From Neelides folsomi (Eukaryota > Arthropoda > Collembola > Neelipleona > Neelidae), in contig JAQGBZ010000006.1 in the NCBI GenBank assembly GCA_034687125.1, positions 248,001-312,000 on the forward strand: a stretch of 64,000 bases of DNA, in the 5' to 3' direction. Below are positions 53,201-64,000 of the stretch, piece by piece. Every line of letters starts with the position of its first letter. The first letter of the stretch is position 1. Made by a program: the position numbers and the translations under genes. Below the pieces are notes generated by a model. That model saw nothing but the letters and a program-made list of their open reading frames with translations, searched no databases and had not been told where the DNA came from.

Positions 53201-56200
53201 AAAACCTGGTTAAACGTGTATGTATGAGGAAGGGGAATAAGGTTTTAAAAACTCAAATCCCAAGTGACACGTTACGAGAATGGGGATGATAGCATAAGGC
53301 TACTACATAGACAGTTAAAGTTATAATGGCTCGTAGACTTTTTCTCAATTACCTTTCCTCTTTTATTACACTCTCCCACATCAAATCAATCTTGTCTTTA
53401 TCTCAGTTCTGTACAAATTCTTGTTGCCTCTCATGTCTCATCAACTTGTCATATGGACAGATACACAGAAATCTCATACATATGAGAAATCTACTACCAT
53501 TGTATATGTACTTATGAGAAATAAGAAAATTTGATTAAAAGTCTGAAAATGCACAAATGCAATTTATAAGACTTATGTAAGTATACTGTACTCATATTAT
53601 ATTATGCAAGTATGTATAAATCCTAGAATTAGCATAATTTACTAAAGAAATCTTTGGAATCCATTTCACTCAAATGGCTCTTTCTAATATTAGCTTTTAG
53701 TTCAGTAAATATTAATATGAAACGAAGCAAATGAGCCAAGTTGTTTCAAACAATAAGCGACCTAACGAAGGGTAATTTAAAAAATGAGAATCCTTTGAAT
53801 GAAATCAAAGTAGTGAAGAAGCGGGGGAAGAAGCGGCATATGAAAAAGGGGTACGTCCTCGTAAATCTTCACAGAGGAATGAAATGAAGAGTGAGGATAA
53901 GGGAGATGATGTTATTACGACCATTTTCTTCCTTCCTCGTCTCCAAAAGAAGGCACGAGAGTTGCTGTTTTGGGTCGGGGATAAAATTGTGAGGTTTTTC
54001 CGTTTCTCACATCACTGGAAATGTGATCTCTACGTGTTTGGTATGAGTAGCGGGTGTGTATGGGAGAAAACAGGGGAAGAAGCTGGGGTGGCGGACTGTG
54101 TGCTAACCAGATGCTGTTGACAGTTATTGATGCCCCTCACTCGCCGGACGAAGATACGGGAAGAAACCGCCTTAATGATTCTTTTAATTTCCGCTAACAA
54201 TTTCACCCCTGAACAGCCCAAGGAGATTCCCTTAATAACTTAATATGCTTCTCCATATTTCCATATTCTTTGGATTTATCAAAACCATGATTTGTCACTG
54301 AACGATTTTTCCTTTATATTAAAATACCTTGGACTTTCCCCCTTTTTTTCTTCCATTATACAAATATGTATTTGAAGGGAGAAAATCTCCATAAATGTTG
54401 ATTGACAATGTTTTGGAATGGAAAAAATGTCATTATTTGCAAGCTTCCTACACATTTGATGGATAAAATGAAGTGAAATTAGAGTCGTAACGAAAGGGAA
54501 ACAAAACGAAAGTCGTTAAATAAATAAAGGTACACAAGTTGTGGCTTTGTAATTGGTTATGTCACGTTTGAACGAATTGTTATGTGTATGTTGTTATTAG
54601 TTAGGGAAGGGTTAAAAGTAAGGGAACAAATTGTATAATTAAATGAACCCACATTATCATTTTATTCATAAATGGACCATCAATGATTGCGTTTTTTTGT
54701 TCCACAGTTGGAGGAAAGTGCCGGCTGCCCGAGAGCTGGAAGGGCAATTGGTTCCAATCAGGCGTCCCGACCAAAATCCTCATTGATGAGAAATCAATTG
54801 GATCGAAAGGGGAATGCTATGATAGCGCAGGCGACAAATTCCTCTTCCTTGACTCGTAAGTTCATTAAGCTAATTAATCAAACTCTTCTTCTCATCTCAT
54901 AGAACAGAGGGACTTTTCCGGGGGTTAAGTTTGGTGGAAAGTTGATAAGTTCAAGCTCCATAAGCTACACTTGAACATTTCATTTCCCCCATAATGAACC
55001 AAAAATCGGGAGTTGATGAACAAATCGAGTCTTTCTCAATTTTCGGTTCGGTAAATTTTTATCCTCCGGGCAGATGGAATTATAATAGGAATTCCGCCCA
55101 TGATAAATATACATTTCCTCATGCGGGCATTTTCAACGATCGCATATTTCATTTCTGAATTGACGAATCTGCATTTGTGCATGCACGTGGTGGTGTAAAA
55201 CGCGTTATGTATTATTTTCCCTACTCATCTTCCATGTGTGTGTGTGTGTGAGTATGTGAATTCGCTGTGTGTGGTGGATGTTATTACAAAGATTTATGTG
55301 CCTTCTTGGCCCTCATTTATTAAAGTGGGTACGAACATACCTTTTATTTATAGCTACAGCATTAGTTCCAATTACGAACTTTTTTTTCTCTTTTCTCCTC
55401 TCTTTCCCTCAATTTATTTCATTTCTCTCGCGCCCGTCTCCTGAGATTCCTTTAAATCCAAGAATCCTCCTGGACTGTCCCCAGAAAGAAGAAGCACAGC
55501 CCTGGATTCCTCATGACACTTCCCTCCCTCCCTCATTGACTTATCTTTCCTCATTACTCGATTACGGCCCCTGACTCTTTATTATTATATCAAAAGGGGA
55601 GAGCAAGATGAAGAGTTTAATTTGAGGGCCAAGTGGATTTTGTGAAATTGGGTCTTCTCCTCACGTTCTTATCTTCCTTCTTGAAGGTCCTCAAGGGGCG
55701 AAATAACAATTATCCTCTGCTTCTCCAGAACTTCATACAACTCCACGAACCTTTGTACAGATACAATCCTTACAATCTTTATAAAGAAAATATATAAGTT
55801 ATATAAACCTTAAGTTTAAGATATTTGTATAAGACACATTTAAGCATTCCACCCCGCCTCAATTTACAATGGGTGATTCCTATCGATGAAGATTGTACCT
55901 ACAACGAGTGAGCAGTGATGATTCCCGGGTATAAAACTTAGCCCCTCTGTTGGACCTATAAATCTTCCTAGTAGGTCTCTATTTACATTTTATGGGGTTT
56001 GAGACGAAAGGGAAAATAAATTCTTGACCCTTCAATTCCCCTTCTTCTACGACACGTTGTACATCTTTATATACGAAGAAGGCAAACAGGGATTCTGTTT
56101 TAGGCAGCCGCTTGGAACTTCCCTGCTTTTCTGCTGCATGCATGGCGAATGGTCTGGTTGTAAAACAATTATTGACCAATTGACCATTCCTTGTTCCTCG

Positions 56201-59200
56201 TCAGGATTCGAAATGTGTTTTTTCCCTTTTATGACTTTCTCTCTTTAACAACTCACCAACAACGCGAGCTACATCGTTTATTGTTTATCTGAAAGGATAA
56301 AGTTGTATCTGGCTTCTGCAGTGAAGCTTCAAACGCTTCAAACGATGCATTATTATTTTTATAGGTTTTAACTGATACTATAGCCTATGACTAATATTTA
56401 TTTGTACTTGTGGTAGTTGAGAGAAATGTTCGTTGAAAAATTGACTTTTTAATTGTCGTTGATTGAACCTTGTCAATGATAAATTGAATCATCAATCAAT
56501 CTTTTCAAATGAGTCAGCGAAGGTTCATTTTTTCAATTTTTCAATATGCTTTCTCTCATTGAAGTACATGTCATACATGTACCAATGTCATATTGGTAAT
56601 TAATTATATATTAAATGCATTAGGTAATGAATTACATTTTTAGAGAGAAAGAAATGAAATAATAGAAAGAAATGAAATCATTATTAAAATCATGATGCAT
56701 TTTAATAATAGAAATATGGATTAAATGGACAGAACGAGATTATATATTATTAATGCTAAGATGCACATTACAACCACCTAGTTAGATATGTCTTTGGGAG
56801 CTATGTAAAAATGGAAAAACTGATGTTACAACCTTCTCTTGACCATTGTATGAGGGAGCATTTGAAGGTTCCGTCCATTTCGTGTCAGTCGGCCGTCGAA
56901 AAGCACATAAAGTGAGTTATTGATGGCTTCACCGTCCCCATGCAAGGGAAACTCACCGAGTCTCCCGGAAAAAACTCCAATTTATTTTCCTATAAATTCA
57001 ACAATCTCCTCCTGAACACACGAGCGGGGAGTAATCTATTTCTTCATCCGGGACGTTCAGTCCTCGTCGGCTCCAATGTGCAATTTTCAAATACTCAGCA
57101 GGAACGGTTTTATTACTCAAATAAAGATGTGGAGCCGCTCACACAATACGGAAATTTCGCGAGTTCAGGCTTTCTATGAGTTCCTACGTCAATATGAATA
57201 TGCACACCATGGGTTAAGTTCCGATATTAAAGGGCCATGAAAGGGTATATGAATATAATAAATTTCCCGTCATTTCATTTTCATCTCTTCCTTTCCCCGC
57301 ATATGAATATTTAACTCCAATTACTCACATCATTCCTTAATAGAATTTTCCAAGCGTTATTGTTTTATTATTTTTTGCATAATAAAATCCTTAAGATTTG
57401 AATTCCAACAAGATAAAAATTATTCAAGGAAACATGTAAGTACAGATATTCAAATATACCACAAACGCATCTAAAAATCTTACATTAATTAAAATTATTT
57501 AATAGATTTATTTTTTTAAAGTAGTTGGGGAAAAAGGAAATGTGGAGGGAGGGTGTTTGAGAGGAAGAAATTGGATTTTGGTAATTCATTAAAACCCCGA
57601 AATGAGGGGGAGAGTTGAGGGGAGATTAAGTAGAATGTCAACAAACGAGTCTTTCTAATTCTATTCCGAGGGTGGGGAAACCTCAAGAGAGAAATGAGTT
57701 AAACTCGAAGCTGTGTAAGTAGAAGAATAATAAAATTATTTTTAATCTAAAAAATTACTCTGTGAGATTTTACGTTCATCTCCGCAGTTTTATGTCTTTT
57801 CCTTCTCCTGTCGCTTCCCCCTTACAAGCTACAAATTATAATTTGAGCGTCTTTGGAATATAAAACATACCTCGGTTTACCTTCTTTCAATTCGTGTATG
57901 AATGTGCCAAAAGGCGACTTTGACAACCTCAACTCGCATCGTCACATCGGGTCGTAAAAAGGGGAGCGGAATAATAAATACGTGTGTTACGTCGACGTTT
58001 AGCTTCATATAAAGCTCCGCTCAACTGCGGCGGGTTCGTCGTAAAATCCCCATTATTAAATATTATTGAGAAATAAGATGAAAAGTTTGGTGAACATTTT
58101 ACATATACTTTTTATCTACAGAGTCTTTTTCCTCCCTCATGTGGAGCCATATTTGGTATTCATACTACATAAATGTATAAGAAGGAATAGGAGCAGAATA
58201 TTATTATTGAAAAAGGTCATATGAAGATATAATTTCATTTTAATGGTTTAAAGGACCCAAATCCTGTTATACATATAATCCTTCAATTCAATCCTCTCTC
58301 TCCTCTTTAACATAAATGCACACGTTGAAGTCGTAAAAAGTTTGGGAAAATTCATACAAATTGAAATCTCTTCCTCTCAAACGTCCTTTGAGTACGCGGA
58401 AGAAAAAAATTCTCGAAGGGAAATTCCTTTTGTGAGGAATATAAAACCCCCTTTATACGACCTTTTACACATATTTTTCCTCTTTGGGATCTGGGAGATC
58501 CTTTTTGAGACATTCAAAGAATTTCATTGGAATTTATCAAAAAAAGTCACGCGTTGGATTTAGAAGAGTCCCGCCTAAGATAAGGCGATTAAACCTAACG
58601 ATAAATATCTTTCACACCGATTATTTGAAAATAGTTAATTGATGGTTTCATTCTTATAATGATTTTCTTCTTCTCGGGTTTTTAATATTCAATTGTTTCA
58701 TATTTAAAATCATAAATCGTCCTTTGGGCACCATAATATTAATTCTGAATACATTAAGGGTTAAATCAATTTAACTTAAATGCATGAAAGATCAAAGATA
58801 ATTTACACTTATCAAGTGATCATAAATCCTTTTTAACAAACACATTTCCGACTCGAGATGGATTTACAAGTAAGAACATGCGGCACATTACAACCCCATT
58901 CAAACATTACTCAATATGTCTAAAGGAAAGAAAGGGTCAAAAGTTCCTCAGCGAGTTTTTCCCAATTGATTTACGCACCCATCCGAGGCCCCCTTCCTAT
59001 TTTTACTCTCTCAAAGTTCACCGTACGACTCCATTCAGTTTTCACCTTTTCCGCCCGCACAATGGAATTTCCAACCCGGTTCTCCGATGAACTCGAAGCC
59101 TATGAAGAATATGTATTTTCTCAATTTAAAGTGTCTGTACCAAGTGGATGGAAGTAGAATGGGAAGTGTATAAAGAAGCACTTCGTTCAATTTCTTCATC

Positions 59201-62200
59201 TCTTTCAGCTTCCTATTGCGAGAAGCGGGGCTCGTAAAGCGGACAATGAAGTTATTTCTCATTCTTGTAGTGGAGGGTGGAGGGAAGGAAAAAATGCTTT
59301 TTCCCCTCATCGCCCGATGTATTTTGGGGGAAGCAATAAATAGTCTGTGGCTCATTGGGTATCTCTTCGACATCTCGTCGGTCACAGCAGGAGAAAAGGG
59401 AAAAGTTCTTCAGTCAAACTCCCGTCGTTCTCATCGGCTCCTCAACCCTTCCGTCGGCCTCCGACGTCCAACTATTCAAATATGAAGGGAAAAAATGTAT
59501 TCAATGTGTACACACTTCGTCAATCCGAAATCCTTTGACGCAAATCTTGTATTTATTCTTTCCCAATTCTTCGCACGAGGGAAAGTAAATATTAAATAAA
59601 GTTTGAAGGATTCGGACTCTGCAATTACACCAAAATACACAACTCAATACACATCTTGTACATGTACCATTAGTATTTACACATCAACTAGAATTCCCTA
59701 TTTTGTTCAAAATTTAAAAAAACAAGTAGGGATAGATAGATATTTGAATTTATAGATTTTATGTAAGATTTCAATTCGCTATTGAATTAAATCAACCGTT
59801 TTAAATTTTATATTTTCAATTTATTTTAGGAAGATAAAACAATTTATGTATTACAGATACGCTGTTCATTCTGACGCGAATCATACTGATGAAGTATGAG
59901 ATATTTATATGACTATATAATATACAAATGACTATACCTGTATGTATGACATTCTCATAATTGAGAAATTTATGAAAGGATGTGTCGCAATGGTCAAAAT
60001 ACATTTAGTAATAATGGACATATTGGATTGAGAGAATGTGAAGAGTTAATGAAGTTTTCATGTTGTGGGGGTTTTGACAGGTCCGAAAGGATATTAGTGA
60101 GAGTGATAGGAAATGTAAATGAGAAGTTAGATCTGGTGGCTGTCGGAAGCTGTGTGTTGATGTTGGAGGAAATGAGGTGGGTTGTTTGTAAATACATGGA
60201 GACAATTCTCCCCCCACAATGGATCTTCATTTTGAAGGGAGTGACACTCAGTTTCAATTTCCACACAATGGCGAGTCGGAGAGTGAAGGGAGGGGGTTGC
60301 CGATAAGAGGAGTTCACGGGGCCTCCAATTATTCTCCATCGATCCTCGTGCGGCGGAGATTCCTCTCGAGAATTCCTCCCAACCACCTTACATAAACAAT
60401 GACAACTCTATTTACCCACTCAGCGAGCAACCCATGGCCCATACATTCACCACCAACTTCTTTCTTCTTTCTTTAGCCAGAGACAATTGGGACATTGATG
60501 GTCAAACAATGGGGAGGATGAGACGGCAGGGAAAAGTACAACTTTCGACATCATCCCACTTTTGTTCTTTCTTTTTTCCATCAGATCACATAACCCAACC
60601 ATCATCATATTCGGATCATATTTTCACTATCTATTCAATTTATCAGAAACTTGAGATTATTGTTTTCACTCTATTATGACCACGAAACCATGATACGATA
60701 TTAAAGAGCCTCCAAGAGTTGATACATTACTGATCAATGTTTAATCTACAATAAACATAACTATTATAGTAGATAGTTTGACTAAATGACACAACATACA
60801 ATTACCGATAATGCAGATACAATACAGATAAATAAATATTTTAGTTATACTTATTTATGTATTGAATGTAATTCATGAATGTTCAAACTTATTGGATTTG
60901 TTTTTCAATCTTTCAAAGTTGATTGTAAAGAGTGAAAATTGCTCATTTCCTGATTACGTGATTACATATGGGGGATTTGGGAGTTTAAATCCCTCTTGAT
61001 CCTGTTTAGCAAAAAGGTGAAAGTTTCTATTTTCAAAGTGGGATGTGTTTGCGTTGCGGGGTAGTTTCCCAGTCTCGGATTTGTCATTAAGGTAATTGAA
61101 TGGAAGAGCAGAAGCCCAATCGAGGCTCCTTTTGAGATAACTCAATTTTTTTTACTTGAACCGGGTCGAGTTGGAAATCGGGTTGAAAAATTAGGAGGAG
61201 GATTCACCGAAATTCCTTTTCAATTTCCAAAGAGGAAATGGGGGCCGGCGGCTCCTTGAACCAACTTCCACTTTTTTAATTCCAAAGGAGAAAGTTAATC
61301 TATTTACATATTTACATTCTTCTTCAGCCAAATTCAATTCTTTATCAAAATTCCATCCTTTTTTATTCATCCACTCTGTTGCTTTATTTTTCAATTTGCG
61401 CTCAGAGATGAGTATAAATTAAAAGAGAAAGGCTCTTCGTGTTCATCATTCTGATCCTCAAAGAAAAGATTGAAATTGAATTACAGGATGAAATTCAAAT
61501 GGTTCTTTTTTATTCTTTTACAGAACAAACTGCCGTAGGTGCGTCGTAATCAACGAGAGACATCCAAATATTCTCCAATATAAAGAAAGTAAGAGAACCA
61601 ATTTTGCAGATTTGATTTCCAGGAATTGCTTTTAGCCAGAGAGAAAGGCTAATTAGCCGAAGTGGAAATTCACCACAAGCTTTTTGCCCCCGACCGCACA
61701 ATTAATTATTTATTATTCATAATTGTATGTATTATTTAAAGGTCCATTTTGCGAAGACCGCGATTCGAGTTTGGAAAATCTTTGTTCGCAAATTGGTGGA
61801 GATGCTCAGCTGTATTCACTTTTTAGAATCGACGCTTCCCCAGAAGATTGTCCCTTCAAGTAACTTAATCATAAAATAAATAATATTCCTTTTTGATATT
61901 TTCATAAATATGACAATGATGTTTATTGATATGTTTCTACAATTAATATTTCTATATTTTTAATAATAATATTAAATAATTAAATTTTCAGAGGCGCCCC
62001 TTTTACATTCACTTACAATCGTGGATACGGAGACTGCAAAAATCCCGTTTCTCATGTGGACTCATGCAGCGATCCTTCAAAGCTTCTTTTTAAATACCAA
62101 GCTTGCCCGGATGTTCTCAAGACCGAAAGCACAGGTAAAATAAATCAAACTCTTTTAGACATCTTCTTCCCAAAGTTGTGGAAATAATCGAAATGACTCC

Positions 62201-64000
62201 ATTAAGATTTTAATGTCCATTTCCCTTAAAATTTTAAGGTAAAATTATTCAATGAGATTTTTCAAACTTTTATTCCTCGTATTCTTTTACTTGATGTTGA
62301 AGTTGTTGAATCCCAGGAAAGTTTTTTTTAATACATGACTTCATATGGTTTATGTAGTTTGGAATTTAATTCTCTGTGCGTGAGGTTAAAAGAAAATATT
62401 GAGCCAACTTTCACGACTTTCATGAACACTCGGCATTTGGAGTTGGAAAAAAATGAAGATGAGAAAGAGAAAGGGCGTTGGCTCCAATAGGTTACAATTA
62501 TGGGCGTAGAACTTCAATTCATTTCTTAAGAATCAAAAGAAGTGATTAAGCGGAGGTGAGGGGTCTGGAAGCACTTGTGCGTGGTGAATCGAACAATTGT
62601 ACTTTTGTCATTCATCTTCCAAGGTGGGCCAAATGTGTGTGTGCTGTGGGGGAGGATCGCCCTTCCCTAATTTCGGTCCTGGCCATGTAAGGGCCCTTGG
62701 AGGGAAATCCACAAGTTCCCTTTACCATTTACATGAATAGGAAAATATGATAAATAAATAATGTTTGTTAATTTAGAGATGGCCAAAGGGGGATGGGGGT
62801 TTTTGTCGTAGGGGGAAGGAAATTGGTTGGTTGTACTTCCGCAGCCGCTTGGTTCTTCGGCCCTTTGGCCGGGAGGAGTGTAATGTGAGGCTCTTGGGGA
62901 AACAAATGGTGACTTGGCACGGAAGGCGGCTATCAGAATTTCAGAATCCACCGAGGGCCGCCGGGTCGTCGATCAGGGCGGTGTGACGGCCCGCCACACC
63001 CCCTCCCTCAATTACCCACCTCACTTTCCATCACACTCACCCCCAGAGACATTTTTCACCGTGTTATATTTATATACCGCCCGGTATATTCACATCTTCA
63101 TATTTGACACGACATCAACTCCCATTTCAAACAACCCAAATAAACGATCGTCCAATTCTTACTTTATATAAATTATAGAATTTGGCCAAAGGTCTCTATG
63201 AATCTAACGAATTGGCTACATCCACCTATGCCTATTTACAAACATAACTTATGAAATATTGTAGTATTTAACATAACATACGTAATCTAATATTCATTTT
63301 GTACGATATATGTATGGTACATAATATGTAAAAAATATTCATATGAGGCTCAAACATGCATTTACAAGTATTTGAAATCTCACCATTAGTTCAGATTTGT
63401 CTGATATCAAATGATGTAATTGTGCAACATAAGTATACACTTGTAGTGCAATGCGTAGTAATTTATACTTGATAAGAATCATAAACCCTAAACTATATTT
63501 AAAAATGCTATATTTAAGATATATGAAACTACAGATATACAAATATGTATAACTATGCGTAGCTTAATTATATGAATTTGTATTGAAGTGTGAATTTATC
63601 CTTTGATTTGCAGAAGAGGAGCTTGAGTGTTTGGGTAATTGGCGTGAGGGTTCGTATCAATATCTCGTGGGGCGAATTCATCACCGGCTCAGCACGCCAT
63701 CATCTGAAGATGCGTTCAGGTGCTTTGTTTTCGAAAAGATGAAATCGAGAGATTCGACCGGAGTGATTGGATACAAAGTGGCTCAATCCGGAGATGCCAC
63801 CTGCTCCGGTGTTTCAAATCCAACTGAAGGAGCAAAGACGCTCATTCTACAAAAAGGTTAATATAAACAAAGCCTTTATTAAATCCACTCTTTATAATTC
63901 TACACAACTCTATACAATTTGCTATATTTTACATAATATACATTTCTAGATCTTATACTTATTTTTGTACTTTATTGATCTTATAGCGGAAAGTACAGGA
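41298..64000 (+). CDS. Gene C (partial, 5' part): DUF7042-7045 family protein with large introns
   Basis: Coding exons seen: 41298-41400, 50085-50171, 54708-54855, 61524-61588, 61742-61859, 61992-62134, 63614-63856 and 63987-64000 (cut by the window edge). These give 307 codons in one frame. The signal peptide (about 1-30) has core FMVTFSLIGFLFFNPTLA. The second exon, 29 codons, has no counterpart in A or B and is His-rich (RDHHHYEGHQQ). The remaining exons match A in order, phase and motifs: CRLPESWKGNWFQSG, the CxxC motif NCRRCVVI, GGDAQLYSLFRID, GAPFTFTYNRGYGDC, KLLFKYQACPDVLKTEST, CLGNWREGSYQYLV and VAQSGDATCSG. Over exon 6 I count 33 of 47 residues identical to A. The introns are far longer than in A and B. 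The ATG directly follows an acceptor-like AG (41296-41297). The missing part should hold the C-terminal modules and perhaps a hydrophobic tail. Family name recalled, not searched; function unknown. Confidence 0.85.
41401..50084 (+). other. Intron 1 of gene C, 8.7 kb
   Basis: This follows the signal-peptide exon. No nested gene is supportable. Open frames include 44951-45352 (minus, 133 codons) and 48616-48870 (plus, 84 codons), neither with recognisable motifs. TAC/GTA-rich islands lie at about 42820-42920, 43320-43460, 46740-46860, 47990-48060 and 49260-49400. First introns of this size often carry enhancers, but none can be identified by eye. Confidence 0.6.
43337..43350. repeat. Perfect 14-bp palindrome in gene C intron 1
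   Basis: ATGTATTAATACAT is self-complementary and lies inside a TAC/GTA-rich island. Confidence 0.85.
50085..50171 (+). CDS. Extra His-rich exon of gene C
   Basis: An 87-nt exon with phase 1 at both ends (29 codons), bounded by an acceptor after a T-rich run (TTTACAG) and a donor GTAAGA. It encodes a charged segment with HHHYEGHQQ between the signal peptide and module 1. Because it is symmetric it can be skipped without shifting frame. It is placed here by frame and splice sites only, since no paralogue supports it. Confidence 0.65.
50993..51013. repeat. ATTACGT heptamer, three near-copies in tandem
   Basis: Two exact ATTACGT units are followed by ATTATGT. The units contain TTACGTA, which resembles bZIP half-site arrangements. 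This is short enough to be chance. Confidence 0.7.
51761..51775. repeat. (AAT)5 microsatellite
   Basis: Five AAT trinucleotides within intron 2 of gene C. Confidence 0.8.
55235..55250. repeat. (TG)8 microsatellite
   Basis: Eight TG dinucleotides in gene C intron 3. Confidence 0.85.
56564..56582. repeat. Inverted repeat with 8-bp arms
   Basis: GTACATGT and ACATGTAC flank a CAT spacer. It lies in gene C intron 3 and has the same ACATGT core as the palindrome at 40666-40683. Confidence 0.8.
62135..63613 (+). other. Intron 6 of gene C, 1.5 kb, with a GC-rich patch
   Basis: No coding segment recognised. About 62780-63010 is clearly richer in G, C and CpG than its surroundings. It is followed by AT-rich DNA with TAC/GTA-rich stretches at about 63230-63560. 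Confidence 0.6.

Larger units (their letters stand above)
50172..54707 (+). other. Intron 2 of gene C, 4.5 kb
   Basis: No nested gene recognised. It holds an ATTACGT direct repeat at 50993-51013, an (AAT)5 run at 51761-51775, and a nearly pure A/T stretch at about 52895-52940. Confidence 0.6.
54856..61523 (+). other. Intron 3 of gene C, 6.7 kb
   Basis: This interrupts module 1 at the position where genes A and B have introns of 50 nt and about 1 kb. No nested gene recognised. It holds a (TG)8 run at 55235-55250 and an inverted repeat at 56564-56582. TAC/GTA-rich stretches lie at about 59860-59950 and 60720-60860. Confidence 0.6.

Noticed and set aside
59994-60386. 130-codon minus-strand open frame inside gene C intron 3
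   Set aside because: Several overlapping open frames on both strands share the interval. None has recognisable motifs.

Overview
This window is nuclear DNA from an AT-rich eukaryote, most likely an arthropod. Coding sequence is split into short exons with GT-AG introns. There is no operon structure, no prokaryotic ribosome-binding pattern, and more than half of the window is non-coding. The arthropod reading rests on three copies of a secreted, cysteine-rich protein family that I recall as arthropod-wide (annotated in Pfam as DUF7042 to DUF7045). No database search was run, and I cannot place the organism more precisely.

Layout. 1-7050 is gene-free to my reading. 7061-11423 (+) is gene A, a complete ten-exon family member (551 aa). 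13967-18350 (+) is gene B, a complete ten-exon paralogue (542 aa). 18980-21767 (-) is gene D, a complete ten-exon major-facilitator transporter (465 aa), most like SLC18B1, convergent with gene B. 21768-41297 is about 19.5 kb without a recognisable gene. 41298 to the window edge (+) is gene C, a third family member whose first 307 residues are spread over more than 22 kb, with introns of 8.7, 4.5 and 6.7 kb; its 3' end lies outside the window.

Genes A, B and C have a signal-peptide exon followed by exons that match one another in order, reading phase and conserved motifs. They are therefore duplicates that kept their intron positions. A and C are closer to each other in sequence than either is to B. 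A and B end in short hydrophobic tails, suggesting GPI-anchored or membrane-tethered surface proteins. Gene D has no evident functional link to its neighbours and sits between B and C.

The non-coding DNA holds simple repeats, one degenerate short repeat cluster, and recurring islands rich in TAC/GTA steps that contain several perfect palindromes. I found no rRNA, tRNA, CRISPR array or recognisable transposase or reverse-transcriptase gene. All exon borders come from reading the sequence: frame continuity, GT/AG sites and paralogue comparison.
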